Made by a program: the position numbers and the translations under genes. Under the pieces are notes generated by a model. That model was given only the letters and a program-made list of their open reading frames with translations, was not told the DNA's origin and did not search any database. 64,000 nucleotides of DNA from Streptomyces sp. cf386 (lineage in GTDB: Bacteria; Actinomycetota; Actinomycetes; Streptomycetales; Streptomycetaceae): NCBI RefSeq assembly GCF_900103585.1, contig NZ_FNHV01000001.1, positions 327,326 through 391,325 of the forward strand. The letters are read 5' to 3'. Below are positions 14,666 through 23,218 of the stretch, in pieces (within the stretch, counting starts at the first letter, position 1; every line of letters starts with the position of its first letter).

Positions 14666-15202
14666 TCAGACGCGCAGCGCGCCCAGCCGTCCCTCCAGCT
14701 GGCTCAGCAACTCGCCGAGCAGGGAGGCCAGTTCGTGCTGCCTCTGCGCGCCCATACCGGAAAGTACGGCCGTCTCGTACGCGAGCTGCTCGGGCAGGGT
14801 GCCGTCGACGAGCTCCCGGCCCGCGTCCGTGAGCCGGAGGTGGGCGACACGGCGGTCCCGGGCGTCACCGCGGCGCTCCACGAGGCCGCGTTCGGTCAGC
14901 AGCTTGAGGCGCTTGGTGACGGCGGCGCCCGAGGAAAACGTCTCCCGGGCGAGCTCGCTGGGCGTCAGCTCGTGGCCGGTGCGGCGCAGCGCGCCGAGCA
15001 GGTCGAACTCGGGGCGGCTGAGGCCCGCACGGCGCAGGGGGGCGTCCTCGGCCTGTTGGAGGAGGGCCGCACAGCGGTTGATGCGGCCGATGATCTCCAT
15101 GGGGGCGGTGTCGAGGTCGGGGTGGACGCTCTGCCACTGCCTGACCACGGCGGCCACCGTGTCCTGTCTCGTCCCGGTCGGCCCGCCGTTGGTCGCCGTC
15201 AT
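14666..15202 (-). CDS. MarR-family transcriptional regulator
   Basis: This 178-residue winged-helix protein has the MarR pattern: ALLQQAEDAPLRRAGLSRPEFDLL (dimer helix), LTPSELARETFSSGAAVTKRLKLL (recognition helix), RGLVERRGDARDRRVAHLRLTDAGRELV (wing). It likely represses its operon and responds to a small aromatic or toxic ligand. Its ATG overlaps the stop of the FUSC gene by 4 bp (ATGA), so the two are co-transcribed and presumably translationally coupled. A candidate operator lies upstream of the FUSC gene. It fits an efflux unit controlled by its own repressor. Confidence 0.9.
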   Translation of the reverse strand: MTATNGGPTGTRQDTVAAVVRQWQSVHPDLDTAPMEIIGRINRCAALLQQAEDAPLRRAGLSRPEFDLLGALRRTGHELTPSELARETFSSGAAVTKRLKLLTERGLVERRGDARDRRVAHLRLTDAGRELVDGTLPEQLAYETAVLSGMGAQRQHELASLLGELLSQLEGRLGALRV

Positions 15203-16764
15203 GGCCGTACGCCCTCCGTCGTTTCGCTGCCCGTGCGCTGATCCGGGTGCGGCCGTTGACTCCGCCCCGTAGCCGCGAGCGTACGGGGTGCGCTCTGCTC
15301 GGTGCGCACGACCCGCTGCCGACGCCGGTCGGGTACGGCCACGGCGGCGACGAGGCCGACCAGTGCGCCGACCAGGGTGTCCACGATCCGCTCGGTGATC
15401 AGCCGCCCGGGCTCCTGGAACCCGGCGAACTCGGTGACCAGCAGTGCCATCGGGGTCACGCAGACGCTGCCGAGCCAGTAGTTGCGGCCCATCAGGGCCT
15501 CGGCACCGAAGTTGAGGGCGAGGCAGCACAGCACGAGGGCGACCTCGCCGGTGTGGGCCACCGGGACGACCGCGGCGAAGAGGAGGACGCCGAGCACGTT
15601 GCCCACGACGCGCTGGACGCCACGGCCCCAGGTGAGCGTGAGGTTGGCCTGGTACAGGGACGCCGCGGTGACCAGGGCCCAGTAGGGGCGGCCGACCCCC
15701 AGGGCGAGGGAGACAAAGCCGGCGAGGGCACAGCCGAGGGCCACGCGTACGGCCAGTGGGGCCAGCGGGCGGACGCGGCGCCACAGCGGGCGCGGCGAGG
15801 CGAGTCCGGCGCCGAGGCCCGTGAGGTCGTCGACCTCCGGCACCGGGCGGTTGCCCCGCGCCTGACGGGCCCAGGTGCGCAGCAGCCCGGGGTCGGCGTC
15901 GGCCGGGGCCGCGAGGGCGACCTCGGCGCGGACGAGGAGGCGTTCGAGAGCGCGGCGGGTCTCGGAGGGGCGGCCTGCGGAGAGCAGGGTCTGCCGGGCG
16001 GCCTGGACTGCGGTGGTGGCGGTGGTGTGAGGGCGGACAGCAGCAGCGTGGAGGCGGGAAGCGGCGGCGGTGTGGCGTCGGGCGCGCCCCTCACTCCGGC
16101 CGCCCTGGCCACCCCCGGCGCCCTGTCCGCGCCGACCACCCCTACCGCCCTGTCCGCCCTGGCCACCCCGTCCGCCGACATCGCCCGCCTCGACGTACCC
16201 GGCCACCGCGTCCAGGGCACCCGCGACGGCCCGGCGCTCCGGTCCGTGCGGGCGCAGCATTCCCGGCGCCATGCCGACCAGCCAGGCCCACGCACCGGAC
16301 GCCGCGGCCAGCGCGAGATGGCCGGGGACCTGGGCGAGGGACTGCGGGGCGAACAGGGCGGCCGAGCTGACGAAGGTGAGGACCACATTGCCGGGCGGAC
16401 CGATCCGGGTCGCGTCGCACAGCACCTTCTGCACGGCGGCCAGCACCGCGCCCACCGTGACCAGCACGACCGCGCCGGTGGTGAGCGACGCCGCGAGCAG
16501 GGCGGCGGCCAGACCGCCGAGCATGCCGAGCACCACCCACGCCAGGGCGCGGGCCCGGGCGGCGTAGGGGCGATTGTGGGCGTAGAGCGCGCACAGGGAC
16601 CCGGCCATCGTGTACATCGCCAGGTCGAGGCGGTCCAGCACCAGCAGGGCGAGGTTGGGCGGGGCTACGGCGACGACCACGCTCAGGGCGGGCTTGAACC
16701 AGATGTCGGAGGGCCGGCCGAGACGCAGCACGCCGGCGAGCGGGAGACGACTGCTCATGCTCAT
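15199..16764 (-). CDS. FUSC-family membrane protein (aromatic acid exporter type)
   Basis: This 521-residue membrane protein has two halves, each with about six hydrophobic segments (PALSVVVAVAPPNLALLVLD onwards; VRVALGCALAGFVSLALGVG onwards). The second holds the FUSC signature region PYWALVTAASLYQ and RGVQRVVGNVLGVLLFAAV. FUSC proteins include aromatic-acid exporters such as AaeB. Residues 194-230 form an unusual Gly/Arg/Gln-rich linker. Paired ATG codons (16764, 16758) are possible starts; the ribosome site is weak. The longer open frame running upstream to 18588 is not coding because it crosses three plus-strand genes. Co-transcribed with MarR. Confidence 0.85.
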   Translation of the reverse strand: MSMSSRLPLAGVLRLGRPSDIWFKPALSVVVAVAPPNLALLVLDRLDLAMYTMAGSLCALYAHNRPYAARARALAWVVLGMLGGLAAALLAASLTTGAVVLVTVGAVLAAVQKVLCDATRIGPPGNVVLTFVSSAALFAPQSLAQVPGHLALAAASGAWAWLVGMAPGMLRPHGPERRAVAGALDAVAGYVEAGDVGGRGGQGGQGGRGGRRGQGAGGGQGGRSEGRARRHTAAASRLHAAAVRPHTTATTAVQAARQTLLSAGRPSETRRALERLLVRAEVALAAPADADPGLLRTWARQARGNRPVPEVDDLTGLGAGLASPRPLWRRVRPLAPLAVRVALGCALAGFVSLALGVGRPYWALVTAASLYQANLTLTWGRGVQRVVGNVLGVLLFAAVVPVAHTGEVALVLCCLALNFGAEALMGRNYWLGSVCVTPMALLVTEFAGFQEPGRLITERIVDTLVGALVGLVAAVAVPDRRRQRVVRTEQSAPRTLAATGRSQRPHPDQRTGSETTEGVRP

Positions 16765-16769
16765 CAGCT

Positions 16770-16796
16770 TAGCAAGTGTTTTACTCGTAAAGAATA
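16770..16796 (-). promoter_or_regulatory. Putative MarR operator and -10 upstream of the FUSC gene
   Basis: On the minus strand a TATTCT -10 (16791-16796) is followed by an AT-rich imperfect dyad TTTACGAGT...ACTTGCTAA (6 of 9 positions symmetric) just before the FUSC start. Its AT-richness in GC-rich DNA and its position fit autoregulation by the MarR protein. Confidence 0.4.
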
Positions 16797-16938
16797 TGAG
16801 GTGGGCGGCGGAGGCGGCGGCGCGATGACCTGCCGCGCTCCGCTGAACGCTCCCCATGTACACCCTTGCGCTCGCGTGCGCGCCGCGAGGTCGGGGCATC
16901 GACGGACTGTCCGAGACCGTCGAGCGGGGAGGGTGCGC

Positions 16939-17505
16939 GTGCACGGACCGGCTTCGCACGGCTGGCTGCTGGTCGCGCTGTGTGCGGCGACCGGCGCCTA
17001 CTGTCTGCTGCGGATGCGCAGCCACGTCGAGGAGCAGCGCCGGGCCGCGGGCGGTGAGGCGCTGATGGGCTTCGGCATGGCGGCGATGGCGGTGCCCGGC
17101 GCGGTGTTCACGCCGCCGTCGTGGGCCTGGCCCGGCTACGCGGCCGTGTTCGGCGTGGCCGCCCTGCACGCGCTGTGGTCGGCGCGGGCGGGCGTCCACC
17201 ATCTGCACCACCTGGTGGGAGCGTCTGCCATGGTCTACATGGCGGCCGCGATGGCCGCCTCGCCCGGGCACGCGGGAGGACACGGCGGCTCCGGGATCCC
17301 GCTCGTGACGGGCGTACTGCTCCTGTACTTCACGGGATACGTGCTGCTGTCCGGCGTACGGCTGGTACCCGTCGCCGCGGGAGGTGTCGAGGGCGTCGGG
17401 AGCGGCGGCCTCGGGGTCGTCGGCTGGGGTGACCGGCCGGAGCTGGCGCGGGCCTGCCGGCTGTCGATGGGGATCGCGATGGTGGCAATGCTGGTGACGC
17501 TGTGA
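16939..17505 (+). CDS. DUF5134 membrane protein
   Basis: This 188-residue protein has about five hydrophobic segments and histidine-rich loops (VHHLHHLVGASAMVYM and GHAGGHGG), matching the actinobacterial DUF5134 family. Function is unknown; the His-rich loops might bind metal such as copper. A GTG (VHGPASHGW) is taken as start because GGGGAGGG precedes it at a good distance; a GTG two codons earlier is possible. It is followed 18 bp later by the M56 peptidase gene, so the two are likely co-transcribed. Small histidine-rich membrane proteins beside M56 peptidases are common in streptomycetes. Confidence 0.78.
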   Translation: MHGPASHGWLLVALCAATGAYCLLRMRSHVEEQRRAAGGEALMGFGMAAMAVPGAVFTPPSWAWPGYAAVFGVAALHALWSARAGVHHLHHLVGASAMVYMAAAMAASPGHAGGHGGSGIPLVTGVLLLYFTGYVLLSGVRLVPVAAGGVEGVGSGGLGVVGWGDRPELARACRLSMGIAMVAMLVTL

Positions 17506-17523
17506 AGCAATAGGGTGCTGCCC

Positions 17524-18459
17524 ATGATGGTCCCCGCGGCACTGTTGCTGCTCGGCGCCCTGACCGCCGTCGTCGCCCCACGGCTGCTCGCGCGGGCCGA
17601 CTGGCCGGACCGTGAACCCGTGGTCGCTCTGTGGGTGTGGCAGTGTGCGGTGGCTGCCGTTCTGCTGTGCTGTGCGCTGTCGATGACGCTCAGTGCGGCG
17701 GCCGCGTGGCAGGCCGTGCGCGGCCATGTGTTCGCCCCGGCACCGCGTGCCGTCGTGGAGGCGTACGCGCTCGGTGTGGGCGGTCCGTTGGCCGCGACGA
17801 CCGCGGTGACGCTCGCGTGCGGGGGCCTGTGGACCGCGGCGATGCTGGTGCGGGAGGTCGTACGCGCGCGTGACCGGCGTCATCGGCGGCGGGCCGAACT
17901 GCTCGTGCGCGCCCCGGTGTTGCCCGGCGAGGAGCCCGGGAACGACCGGCTGGTGATCCTGGAGGGTGAGCGGCCGGACGCCTGGTGGCTGCCCGACGCG
18001 GCGCCCCGGCTCGTCATCACCACCGCCGCGCTGCGCCGTCTGAAGGGGCGCCAGTTGGACGCCCTGCTCGCCCATGAGCAGGGCCACGCACAGGCCCGGC
18101 ACGACTGGCTGCTGCACTGCTCGGCGGCGCTGGCGGGCGGGTTTCCGCAGGTGCCGGTGTTCGCGGCGTTCCGCGACGAGATGCACCGCCTGGTCGAACT
18201 CGCCGCCGACGACATGGCCTCCCGCCGCTTCGGCCGGCTGACGACCGCCCTCGCCCTGGTCGAACTCAACAAGGACCGAGGCGTGTTCGGACCCTGCCCG
18301 ACCGCGCAGGCGCAGGTGCCGCAGCGGGTGAACCGGCTGCTGACTCCCCCGGACCGGCTCACGGCGGGCCGTCGGCTCCGGCTGACGGCGGCGGCAACGC
18401 TGGTGGCGGTGGTGCCGGTGCTGGTGGCGTTCGGGCCGGGGCTGCGGGCACTGGGATAG
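17524..18459 (+). CDS. M56-family membrane zinc metallopeptidase
   Basis: This 311-residue protein has membrane segments at the N-terminus (VPAALLLLGALTAVVAP), in the middle and at the C-terminus (LTAAATLVAVVPVLVAFG). Between them is the zinc motif HEQGH in LLAHEQGHAQARHDWLLH, with a downstream ELAADDMA glutamate as third ligand. This is the BlaR1/MecR1-like M56 fold, but no penicillin-sensor domain is present. It may cleave a membrane-linked repressor; no BlaI-type gene is adjacent. The ATG at 17524 is preferred over a GTG three codons upstream, with AGGG nearby. Likely co-transcribed with the DUF5134 gene. Confidence 0.88.
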   Translation: MMVPAALLLLGALTAVVAPRLLARADWPDREPVVALWVWQCAVAAVLLCCALSMTLSAAAAWQAVRGHVFAPAPRAVVEAYALGVGGPLAATTAVTLACGGLWTAAMLVREVVRARDRRHRRRAELLVRAPVLPGEEPGNDRLVILEGERPDAWWLPDAAPRLVITTAALRRLKGRQLDALLAHEQGHAQARHDWLLHCSAALAGGFPQVPVFAAFRDEMHRLVELAADDMASRRFGRLTTALALVELNKDRGVFGPCPTAQAQVPQRVNRLLTPPDRLTAGRRLRLTAAATLVAVVPVLVAFGPGLRALG

Positions 18460-18608
18460 TCGGGGCTGCGGCCGGGTACCCGGATCCCGTCCCGGTGGTA
18501 CTTCTCCGGCGGTACTTCTTCCCGGAACAGCCGGTTCTCGTGTGGCGGGCGTCGCAAACCCACCCCCTGCGTTGGCCTCTCGCCCCATCGGTCGGCGAGG
18601 ATCACACT

Positions 18609-19280
18609 ATGCACACCCAGTCCGTCGAATCCCCGCCCCGCCCGTCGGCCGAGCGCGGCATCGCCCGCTGGGCCGGTGCCCTGGCCGTCTGCTCGGTGCT
18701 GCTGCTCGCCCTGGTCGCGGTGCGGTGGTACCCGCTGATGACCCTCGACGGGGACATCGCCGAGACCACACACCGCTGGGCGGTGGACGAGAAGGGCGTC
18801 ACGCACGCGTTCCGCATCCTGACGGACTGGGTCTGGGATCCGTGGACGATGCGCATCCTGACCGCGGCGGTGGCGATCTGGCTGGTGTGGCGCAGAGCGG
18901 CACGCTGGACCGCCGTCTGGCTGGTGGCCACGTGCGCCCTGACCGCGGCCGTCCAGCAGTCCCTGAAGGCCCTGCTCGACCGCCCCCGCCCCGTCTGGCC
19001 CGACCCCGTCGACTCCGCGCACTACGCCGCCTTCCCCTCCGGCCACGCCATGACGGCCACGGTGGTGTGCGGCCTCCTGCTGTGGCTCCTGCACCGCTAC
19101 GGCCCCGAACGCACCCTGTGGCGTACGGCCGTCGCGCTGGCCGCGCTCTCGGTGGCCGGCGTCGGCCTGACCCGGGTGTGGCTGGGCGTCCACTGGGCCA
19201 CGGACGTCGTCGGCGGCTGGCTGCTGGGCGCGCTGGTGGTGGTGGTGGCGGTGCGGGTGCACACCCGGTGGCGGGGCTGA
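18609..19280 (+). CDS. PAP2-family membrane phosphatase
   Basis: This 223-residue integral membrane protein carries the three phosphatase motifs: KALLDRPRP (KX6RP), FPSGHAM (PSGH) and TRVWLGVHWATD (SRX5HX3D, with T in place of S). It should dephosphorylate lipid phosphates such as phosphatidate or undecaprenyl pyrophosphate on the outer membrane face. Six hydrophobic segments are visible. The ATG at 18609 has GAGGATCAC upstream. The upstream gap of 149 bp contains a short direct repeat, GGTACTTCT at two sites, of unknown meaning. Confidence 0.9.
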   Translation: MHTQSVESPPRPSAERGIARWAGALAVCSVLLLALVAVRWYPLMTLDGDIAETTHRWAVDEKGVTHAFRILTDWVWDPWTMRILTAAVAIWLVWRRAARWTAVWLVATCALTAAVQQSLKALLDRPRPVWPDPVDSAHYAAFPSGHAMTATVVCGLLLWLLHRYGPERTLWRTAVALAALSVAGVGLTRVWLGVHWATDVVGGWLLGALVVVVAVRVHTRWRG

Positions 19281-19341
19281 GCGGGCCGAACGATTCCCGT
19301 AGTTCCCGCGTGAGGGGATGCGGGCCCGTAAGATCCGCCGC

Positions 19342-20088
19342 ATGACCGCAGTTCTGTTCGATTTCTCCGGAACCCTCTTCCGCGTCGAGTCCACCGAGTC
19401 CTGGCTGCGCGGAGCGCTCGCCGAGGTGCAGATCGAGCTCGACGAGGCGGAACTGGTCGAGGCAGCGCAGGCGCTGGAGACGATGGGGGCGTTGCCGGGC
19501 GGGGCAGATCCCTCGTGGCTGCCCGAGGACGTCGCGAGCGTCTGGGGAGTGCGGGACAAGAGCGCGGAGCTGCACCGGGCCGCCTACACCGGGCTCTCCC
19601 GGCACGTCCAGCTCCCCGACGACCGGCTGCACGACCTCCTCTACGACCGCCATATGGCGCCGGCCGCGTGGCGGCCGTACCCGGATGCCGCCGAGGTGCT
19701 GCGGGTGCTGCGTGAGCGGGGCATCAGGGTCGGGGTCGTCAGCAACATCGGCTGGGACCTGCGGCCGGTGTTCCGGGAGCACGGTCTCGATCCGTACGTG
19801 GACGCCTACGTGCTGTCCTACGAGCACGGCGTCCAGAAGCCCGACCCCCGGCTGTTCACGGCCGCCTGCGCGGAACTCGACGCCGATCCCCGGGACGTCG
19901 TCATGGTCGGCGACAACCGGCGGGCGGACGGCGGTGCGGCGGCCCTGGGCTGCGCGGTGCACTTCGTGGACCATCTGCCGACGGCACAGCGGCCGGATGC
20001 CCTGCGGCCGGTGCTGGATCTCGTGGGCGCCACCGCCGATCACGCCGCCCCGCGGGCGAACGGTTCCGGCCCCGGGACCGACAGGTAG
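19342..20088 (+). CDS. HAD-superfamily hydrolase
   Basis: This 248-residue protein has the HAD motifs: VLFDFSGTLF (I, nucleophile Asp; the usual DGT is SGT here, so the second Asp is Ser), GVVSNIGWD (II), QKPDPRLF (III, Lys) and VMVGDNRRADGGAA (IV, with one of the usual acidic residues replaced). The cap between motifs I and II suggests subclass IA. It is probably a small-molecule phosphatase; the changed motif I could alter the chemistry. No ribosome site is seen; TAAGAT at 19329-19334 lies eight bases before the ATG, so translation is probably leaderless. Confidence 0.85.
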   Translation: MTAVLFDFSGTLFRVESTESWLRGALAEVQIELDEAELVEAAQALETMGALPGGADPSWLPEDVASVWGVRDKSAELHRAAYTGLSRHVQLPDDRLHDLLYDRHMAPAAWRPYPDAAEVLRVLRERGIRVGVVSNIGWDLRPVFREHGLDPYVDAYVLSYEHGVQKPDPRLFTAACAELDADPRDVVMVGDNRRADGGAAALGCAVHFVDHLPTAQRPDALRPVLDLVGATADHAAPRANGSGPGTDR

Positions 20089-20201
20089 CTCCCGGCCCCC
20101 TCCCCAGGGCGGTCGCCATCGCCCTGGACGATCCCCCGCGTCGCCCAGGGCAGACGGCAACCCCGACCAGGCCGTATCAAGGTCCGGCCGGAAGCGCTGA
20201 G

Positions 20202-20226
20202 TATAGTTGGCTGGCAGCCAGTCAAC
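20202..20226 (+). promoter_or_regulatory. TetR-gene promoter -10 overlapping a palindromic operator
   Basis: TATAGT (20202-20207) overlaps the inverted repeat GTTG-G-CTGGC-A-GCCAG-T-CAAC (20206-20226), which has nine symmetric base pairs and one mismatch. It lies 15 bases before the TetR start codon. This is the classic position for autorepression. Confidence 0.65.
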
Positions 20227-20240
20227 GCAGGAGTTACAGC

Positions 20241-20927
20241 ATGTCCCCGCGCAGCGCCTCGGTCAATGAAGAGCTGCGGAGGCGATCCCGGGAGCGGCTT
20301 CTGCAGGCGGCCGTCGAGCTGGTCGGCGAGCGGGGCTACGACGCCACGACGCTGGGCGACATCGCGGACCGGGCGGGCTCGGCGCGCGGTCTGGTGTCGT
20401 ACTACTTCCCCGGCAAACGCCAGCTGGTCCAGTCCGCGGTGCACCGGCTGATGCACCGCACGCTGGAGGAGGCGCTGGAGCGCGAGCCGCGCAGCGAGGA
20501 CGGCCGGGAGCGCATGGCCCGGGCCATCGACGCGATCCTGGGCCTGGCCCGGGACCGGCCGGTGCTGATGCGCCAGCACATGGCGGGGATCCTGCAGGCC
20601 GAGGGCTTCGTCCAGTGCCCGGAGCAGCGGCGCCTGGCCGAGCTGCTGCGGGACGTCTGCGTACGGCACGGCTCGCTGGACGTCGACGCCGACTACCCGA
20701 TGCTGCGCGCCCTGCTCATGGGTGCCGTCTACGCGGCTCTGGTGCCCGGTGTGCCGATGCCTGTGCCGGTGCTGCGGGCCGAGTTGTTCAAGCGCTACCG
20801 GCTGGAGTGGGAGATGGGAGTCCCGCCGGACCCGGGGTCCGGCTCCGGCGGGACGTGCGACACGGATCTGTCACGGTTCTTCGCAACCGGGTCGGCGCCC
20901 GGCTGCCCGGACGGTCAGTCGAAGTAG
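20241..20927 (+). CDS. TetR-family transcriptional regulator
   Basis: This 228-residue repressor has an N-terminal helix-turn-helix (RLLQAAVELVGERGYDATTLGDIADRAG, then ARGLVSYYFPGKRQLV) and a longer ligand-binding C-terminal domain. CAGGAG lies eight bases before the ATG. A palindromic operator overlaps its own -10, so it very likely represses itself. The last 13 bases overlap the convergent LVIVD-repeat gene. Which other genes it controls is not evident; no adjacent transporter or oxidase shares its operator by eye. Confidence 0.92.
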   Translation: MSPRSASVNEELRRRSRERLLQAAVELVGERGYDATTLGDIADRAGSARGLVSYYFPGKRQLVQSAVHRLMHRTLEEALEREPRSEDGRERMARAIDAILGLARDRPVLMRQHMAGILQAEGFVQCPEQRRLAELLRDVCVRHGSLDVDADYPMLRALLMGAVYAALVPGVPMPVPVLRAELFKRYRLEWEMGVPPDPGSGSGGTCDTDLSRFFATGSAPGCPDGQSK

Positions 20928-22411
20928 TCCGGCTGCGTCTGGACGTTGAGTTCGCGGATCTTGACCCAGCGGGCCGGGTCCGTGCGCCGGTCGTCGATCT
21001 TCAGGACGTCGAAGCCCCTGGCGTACTCGTTCGAGTAGATGTAGCCGTTGTAGTAGTACGCCGACCACGAACCGCCCGACTTGATGGCGTCGGTGGTGAG
21101 CGGGCCCCGGTCGAAGTAGGCGATCTCCTTCGGGCGGGACGAGTCGGTGAAGTCCCAGACGGAGACGCCGCCCTGGTACCAGGCCTGGACCATGATGTCC
21201 TTGCCCTTGACCGGGATCAGCGAGCCGTTGTGGGCCACGCAGTTCTCGGTGTCCGCCTGGTGCCGGGGGATCTTGAAGTAGCTGCGGAAGACGAGCTTGC
21301 GCTTGTCGCCCTTGCCGACGATGTCGTAGATGCCGTCGGCGCCGCGGTCCGGGCCGATCTCCGCGTTGCAGGTGGCCGCCCCGCCGCCGCCCAACTCGTC
21401 GGTGAAGACGACCTTGTTCGCCTTCTGGTTGAAGGTCGCCGAGTGCCAGAACGCGAAGTTCACGTCGTCCCGGATCTGGTCGATGACCTTCGGGTTCTCC
21501 GGGTCCTTGATGGACAGCAGGATGCCGTCGCCCATGCAGGCACCGGCGGCCAGGTCCTTCGAGGGAAGCACCGTGATGTCGTGGCAGCCGGTGGTCTTGC
21601 GCTGGCCCGCGGGCGGGCCCGGGTTGCCGCCGCCGTCCGGACCCTCACCGGGGAAGAGCACCGGGAAGTTCACGACCGCCGCTTTCTCCGGTGCCTTGCG
21701 CGGCACCTTGATGACGGAGATGCCGTCGTGCGGCGGCTGGCAGTCCGGGTAGGTGGCGTCCGGCGAGTACGACGAGACGTAGACGTAGACGTCCTTGCGC
21801 TCCGGCACCAGCGTGTGGGTGTGCGAGCCGCAGGCGGTCTCGACGGCGGAGACGTACTTCGGGTTGGTCTTGTCGCTGATGTCGAAGACCTTCATGCCCT
21901 CCCACGAGGACTTCTCGGTCGCCGGCTGGGTGGTGCTGTTGCAACTGCTGTCGCTGCGCGAGGAGTCGGTGGACAGGAACAGCAGGTCGCCGGAGACGGA
22001 AATGTCGTTCTGCGAGCCGGGGCAGAGGACCTGGGCGACCGTCCTCGGAGTCCTCGGGTTGCTGATGTCGAAGATCCGGAAGCCGTCGTAGTTGCCGGCG
22101 AAGGCGTACTTGCCCTGGAAGGCGATGTCCGAATTGGTGCCCTGGAGCGCGTCCTTGGGGACGAAGGCCAGGTGCTCGATGTTGTCCGAGTGGACGATCT
22201 CGTCCTGGGCGGGTATCGCGCCGTCCGCGAGCGCCTCCCGCACCTCTGCCCGGGTGCTCTCGGAGACCTCTTGCTCCGTGACGGGGGCGTCCCCCGGATC
22301 GGGGGTCGCGACAGCCGGCTGCGCGGTGAGCAGCGCGGCAAGGAGTCCGGCGGCAGCGGCAGCAACTCCCAGATGTCTGCGCCGCGTTCGGGGATTACTG
22401 AACAGGATCAC
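20915..22411 (-). CDS. Secreted LVIVD-repeat protein
   Basis: This 498-residue protein has a signal peptide (RRRHLGVAAAAAGLLAALLT, with AVA near the cleavage site) and a body built of LVIVD-like beta-propeller repeats, for example YAFAGNYDGFRIFDISNPR, GMKVFDISDKTNPKYV, GGVSVWDFTDSSRPKEI and ARGFDVLKIDDRR. The blades suggest an extracellular scaffold or binding protein; cysteines (at least six) may form disulfides. The start is a GTG with GGGAGG seven bases upstream. It is divergent from a DUF305 lipoprotein with a perfect dyad between them. The enzymatic role, if any, is unknown. Confidence 0.85.
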   Translation of the reverse strand: MILFSNPRTRRRHLGVAAAAAGLLAALLTAQPAVATPDPGDAPVTEQEVSESTRAEVREALADGAIPAQDEIVHSDNIEHLAFVPKDALQGTNSDIAFQGKYAFAGNYDGFRIFDISNPRTPRTVAQVLCPGSQNDISVSGDLLFLSTDSSRSDSSCNSTTQPATEKSSWEGMKVFDISDKTNPKYVSAVETACGSHTHTLVPERKDVYVYVSSYSPDATYPDCQPPHDGISVIKVPRKAPEKAAVVNFPVLFPGEGPDGGGNPGPPAGQRKTTGCHDITVLPSKDLAAGACMGDGILLSIKDPENPKVIDQIRDDVNFAFWHSATFNQKANKVVFTDELGGGGAATCNAEIGPDRGADGIYDIVGKGDKRKLVFRSYFKIPRHQADTENCVAHNGSLIPVKGKDIMVQAWYQGGVSVWDFTDSSRPKEIAYFDRGPLTTDAIKSGGSWSAYYYNGYIYSNEYARGFDVLKIDDRRTDPARWVKIRELNVQTQPDYFD

Positions 22412-22427
22412 TGTTTTCCTCCCTTGT

Positions 22428-22445
22428 CCGTTCCCACTGGAACGG
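22428..22445. promoter_or_regulatory. Perfect dyad between LVIVD and DUF305 genes
   Basis: CCGTTCC-CACT-GGAACGG has perfect 7-bp arms. It lies 17 bases upstream of the LVIVD start and covers the expected -35 of the DUF305 gene (-10 TATCGT at 22462-22467). It probably controls both genes. Confidence 0.6.
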
Positions 22446-22474
22446 TTCATGCAAGCCCGAGTATCGTCATGGCC

Positions 22475-23164
22475 ATGCACATATCAACAGGGGGCAATGA
22501 ACATGTAACGAAGACGCCCTTCCGCCGGACACCCGTCTTCGCTGCCGCGTTGGCCGCCCTGGCCGTGTTCGCACTGGGCGGCTGCGACTCCGAGCCCGAG
22601 GCCGCCGAGGAGAGCGGACCTTCGGTGATCGTGCCCGGCAAGCCCGGCGAGGCGAACCGGAAGCTGTCCGCCGAGGAGGCGGCACGGCAGCGCGCCGAGG
22701 ACGACTCCCCCAACTCGGCGGACGTCGCCTACGCGCGCATGATGATCGAGCACCACACCCAGGCCCTGGAGATGACCGAACTCGCCCCGGACCGCGGTGA
22801 GTCGACGAAGGTCAAGGCGCTGGCCGAGCGGATCGCCGCCGCGCAGGGCCCGGAGATCAGCGCGATGAAGGGCTGGTTGAAGAACCACGGCAAGCCCGTG
22901 AAGGCCGAGGAGGGCGACGGCCACGAGCAGCACGCCGCGATGCCCGGCATGGCGACCGAGGCACAGCTGAAGAAGCTGCGCGCCGCGCACGGGAAGGCGT
23001 TCGACCAGCTCTTCCTCACGTTGATGATCACCCATCACGACGGGGCGCTCACCATGGCCACGGACGTGAAGGGACAGGGCAACAACATCGCGATCGAGGA
23101 GATGGCCGACGAGGTGGTCGCTCAGCAGACGAGCGAGATCACGCGGATGCGGGACATGCTCTGA
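22475..23164 (+). CDS. DUF305 lipoprotein
   Basis: This 229-residue protein has a signal peptide ending in a lipobox (AALAVFALGGC), so it is probably a lipoprotein on the outer face of the membrane. The DUF305 body is a ferritin-like helical bundle with paired histidine motifs, YARMMIEHHTQALEM and LMITHHDGALTMA, and a Met/His-rich middle (GHEQHAAMPGM) that would suit copper or other metal binding. The ATG at 22475 follows TATCGT by seven bases with no ribosome site, so it is probably leaderless; another ATG lies two codons upstream. Divergent from the LVIVD gene. Confidence 0.87.
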   Translation: MHISTGGNEHVTKTPFRRTPVFAAALAALAVFALGGCDSEPEAAEESGPSVIVPGKPGEANRKLSAEEAARQRAEDDSPNSADVAYARMMIEHHTQALEMTELAPDRGESTKVKALAERIAAAQGPEISAMKGWLKNHGKPVKAEEGDGHEQHAAMPGMATEAQLKKLRAAHGKAFDQLFLTLMITHHDGALTMATDVKGQGNNIAIEEMADEVVAQQTSEITRMRDML

Positions 23165-23218
23165 CGGACCGTTCGATCCGTTCCGCCGCCGAGGCCACGG
23201 TCGTTCGGGAGGGCGTGC

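Noticed and set aside
12007..14832. A 941-codon open frame on the plus strand
   Set aside because: It is exactly antisense to the glycoside hydrolase, with repetitive Val/Gly/Arg content and no domain; a high-GC shadow.
16765..18588. Upstream extension of the FUSC frame by over 600 codons
   Set aside because: It crosses DUF5134, M56 and PAP2-side genes on the other strand and has no protein-like sequence before the membrane segments.
20615..22468. Long plus-strand frame leading into DUF305
   Set aside because: It is antisense to the LVIVD gene; the lipoprotein signal shows the true start near 22475.
22439..22468. GGAAC...CGTC as an ECF sigma promoter for DUF305
   Set aside because: The spacing is about 21 bases, longer than the 16-18 usual for such promoters; the dyad explanation is simpler.
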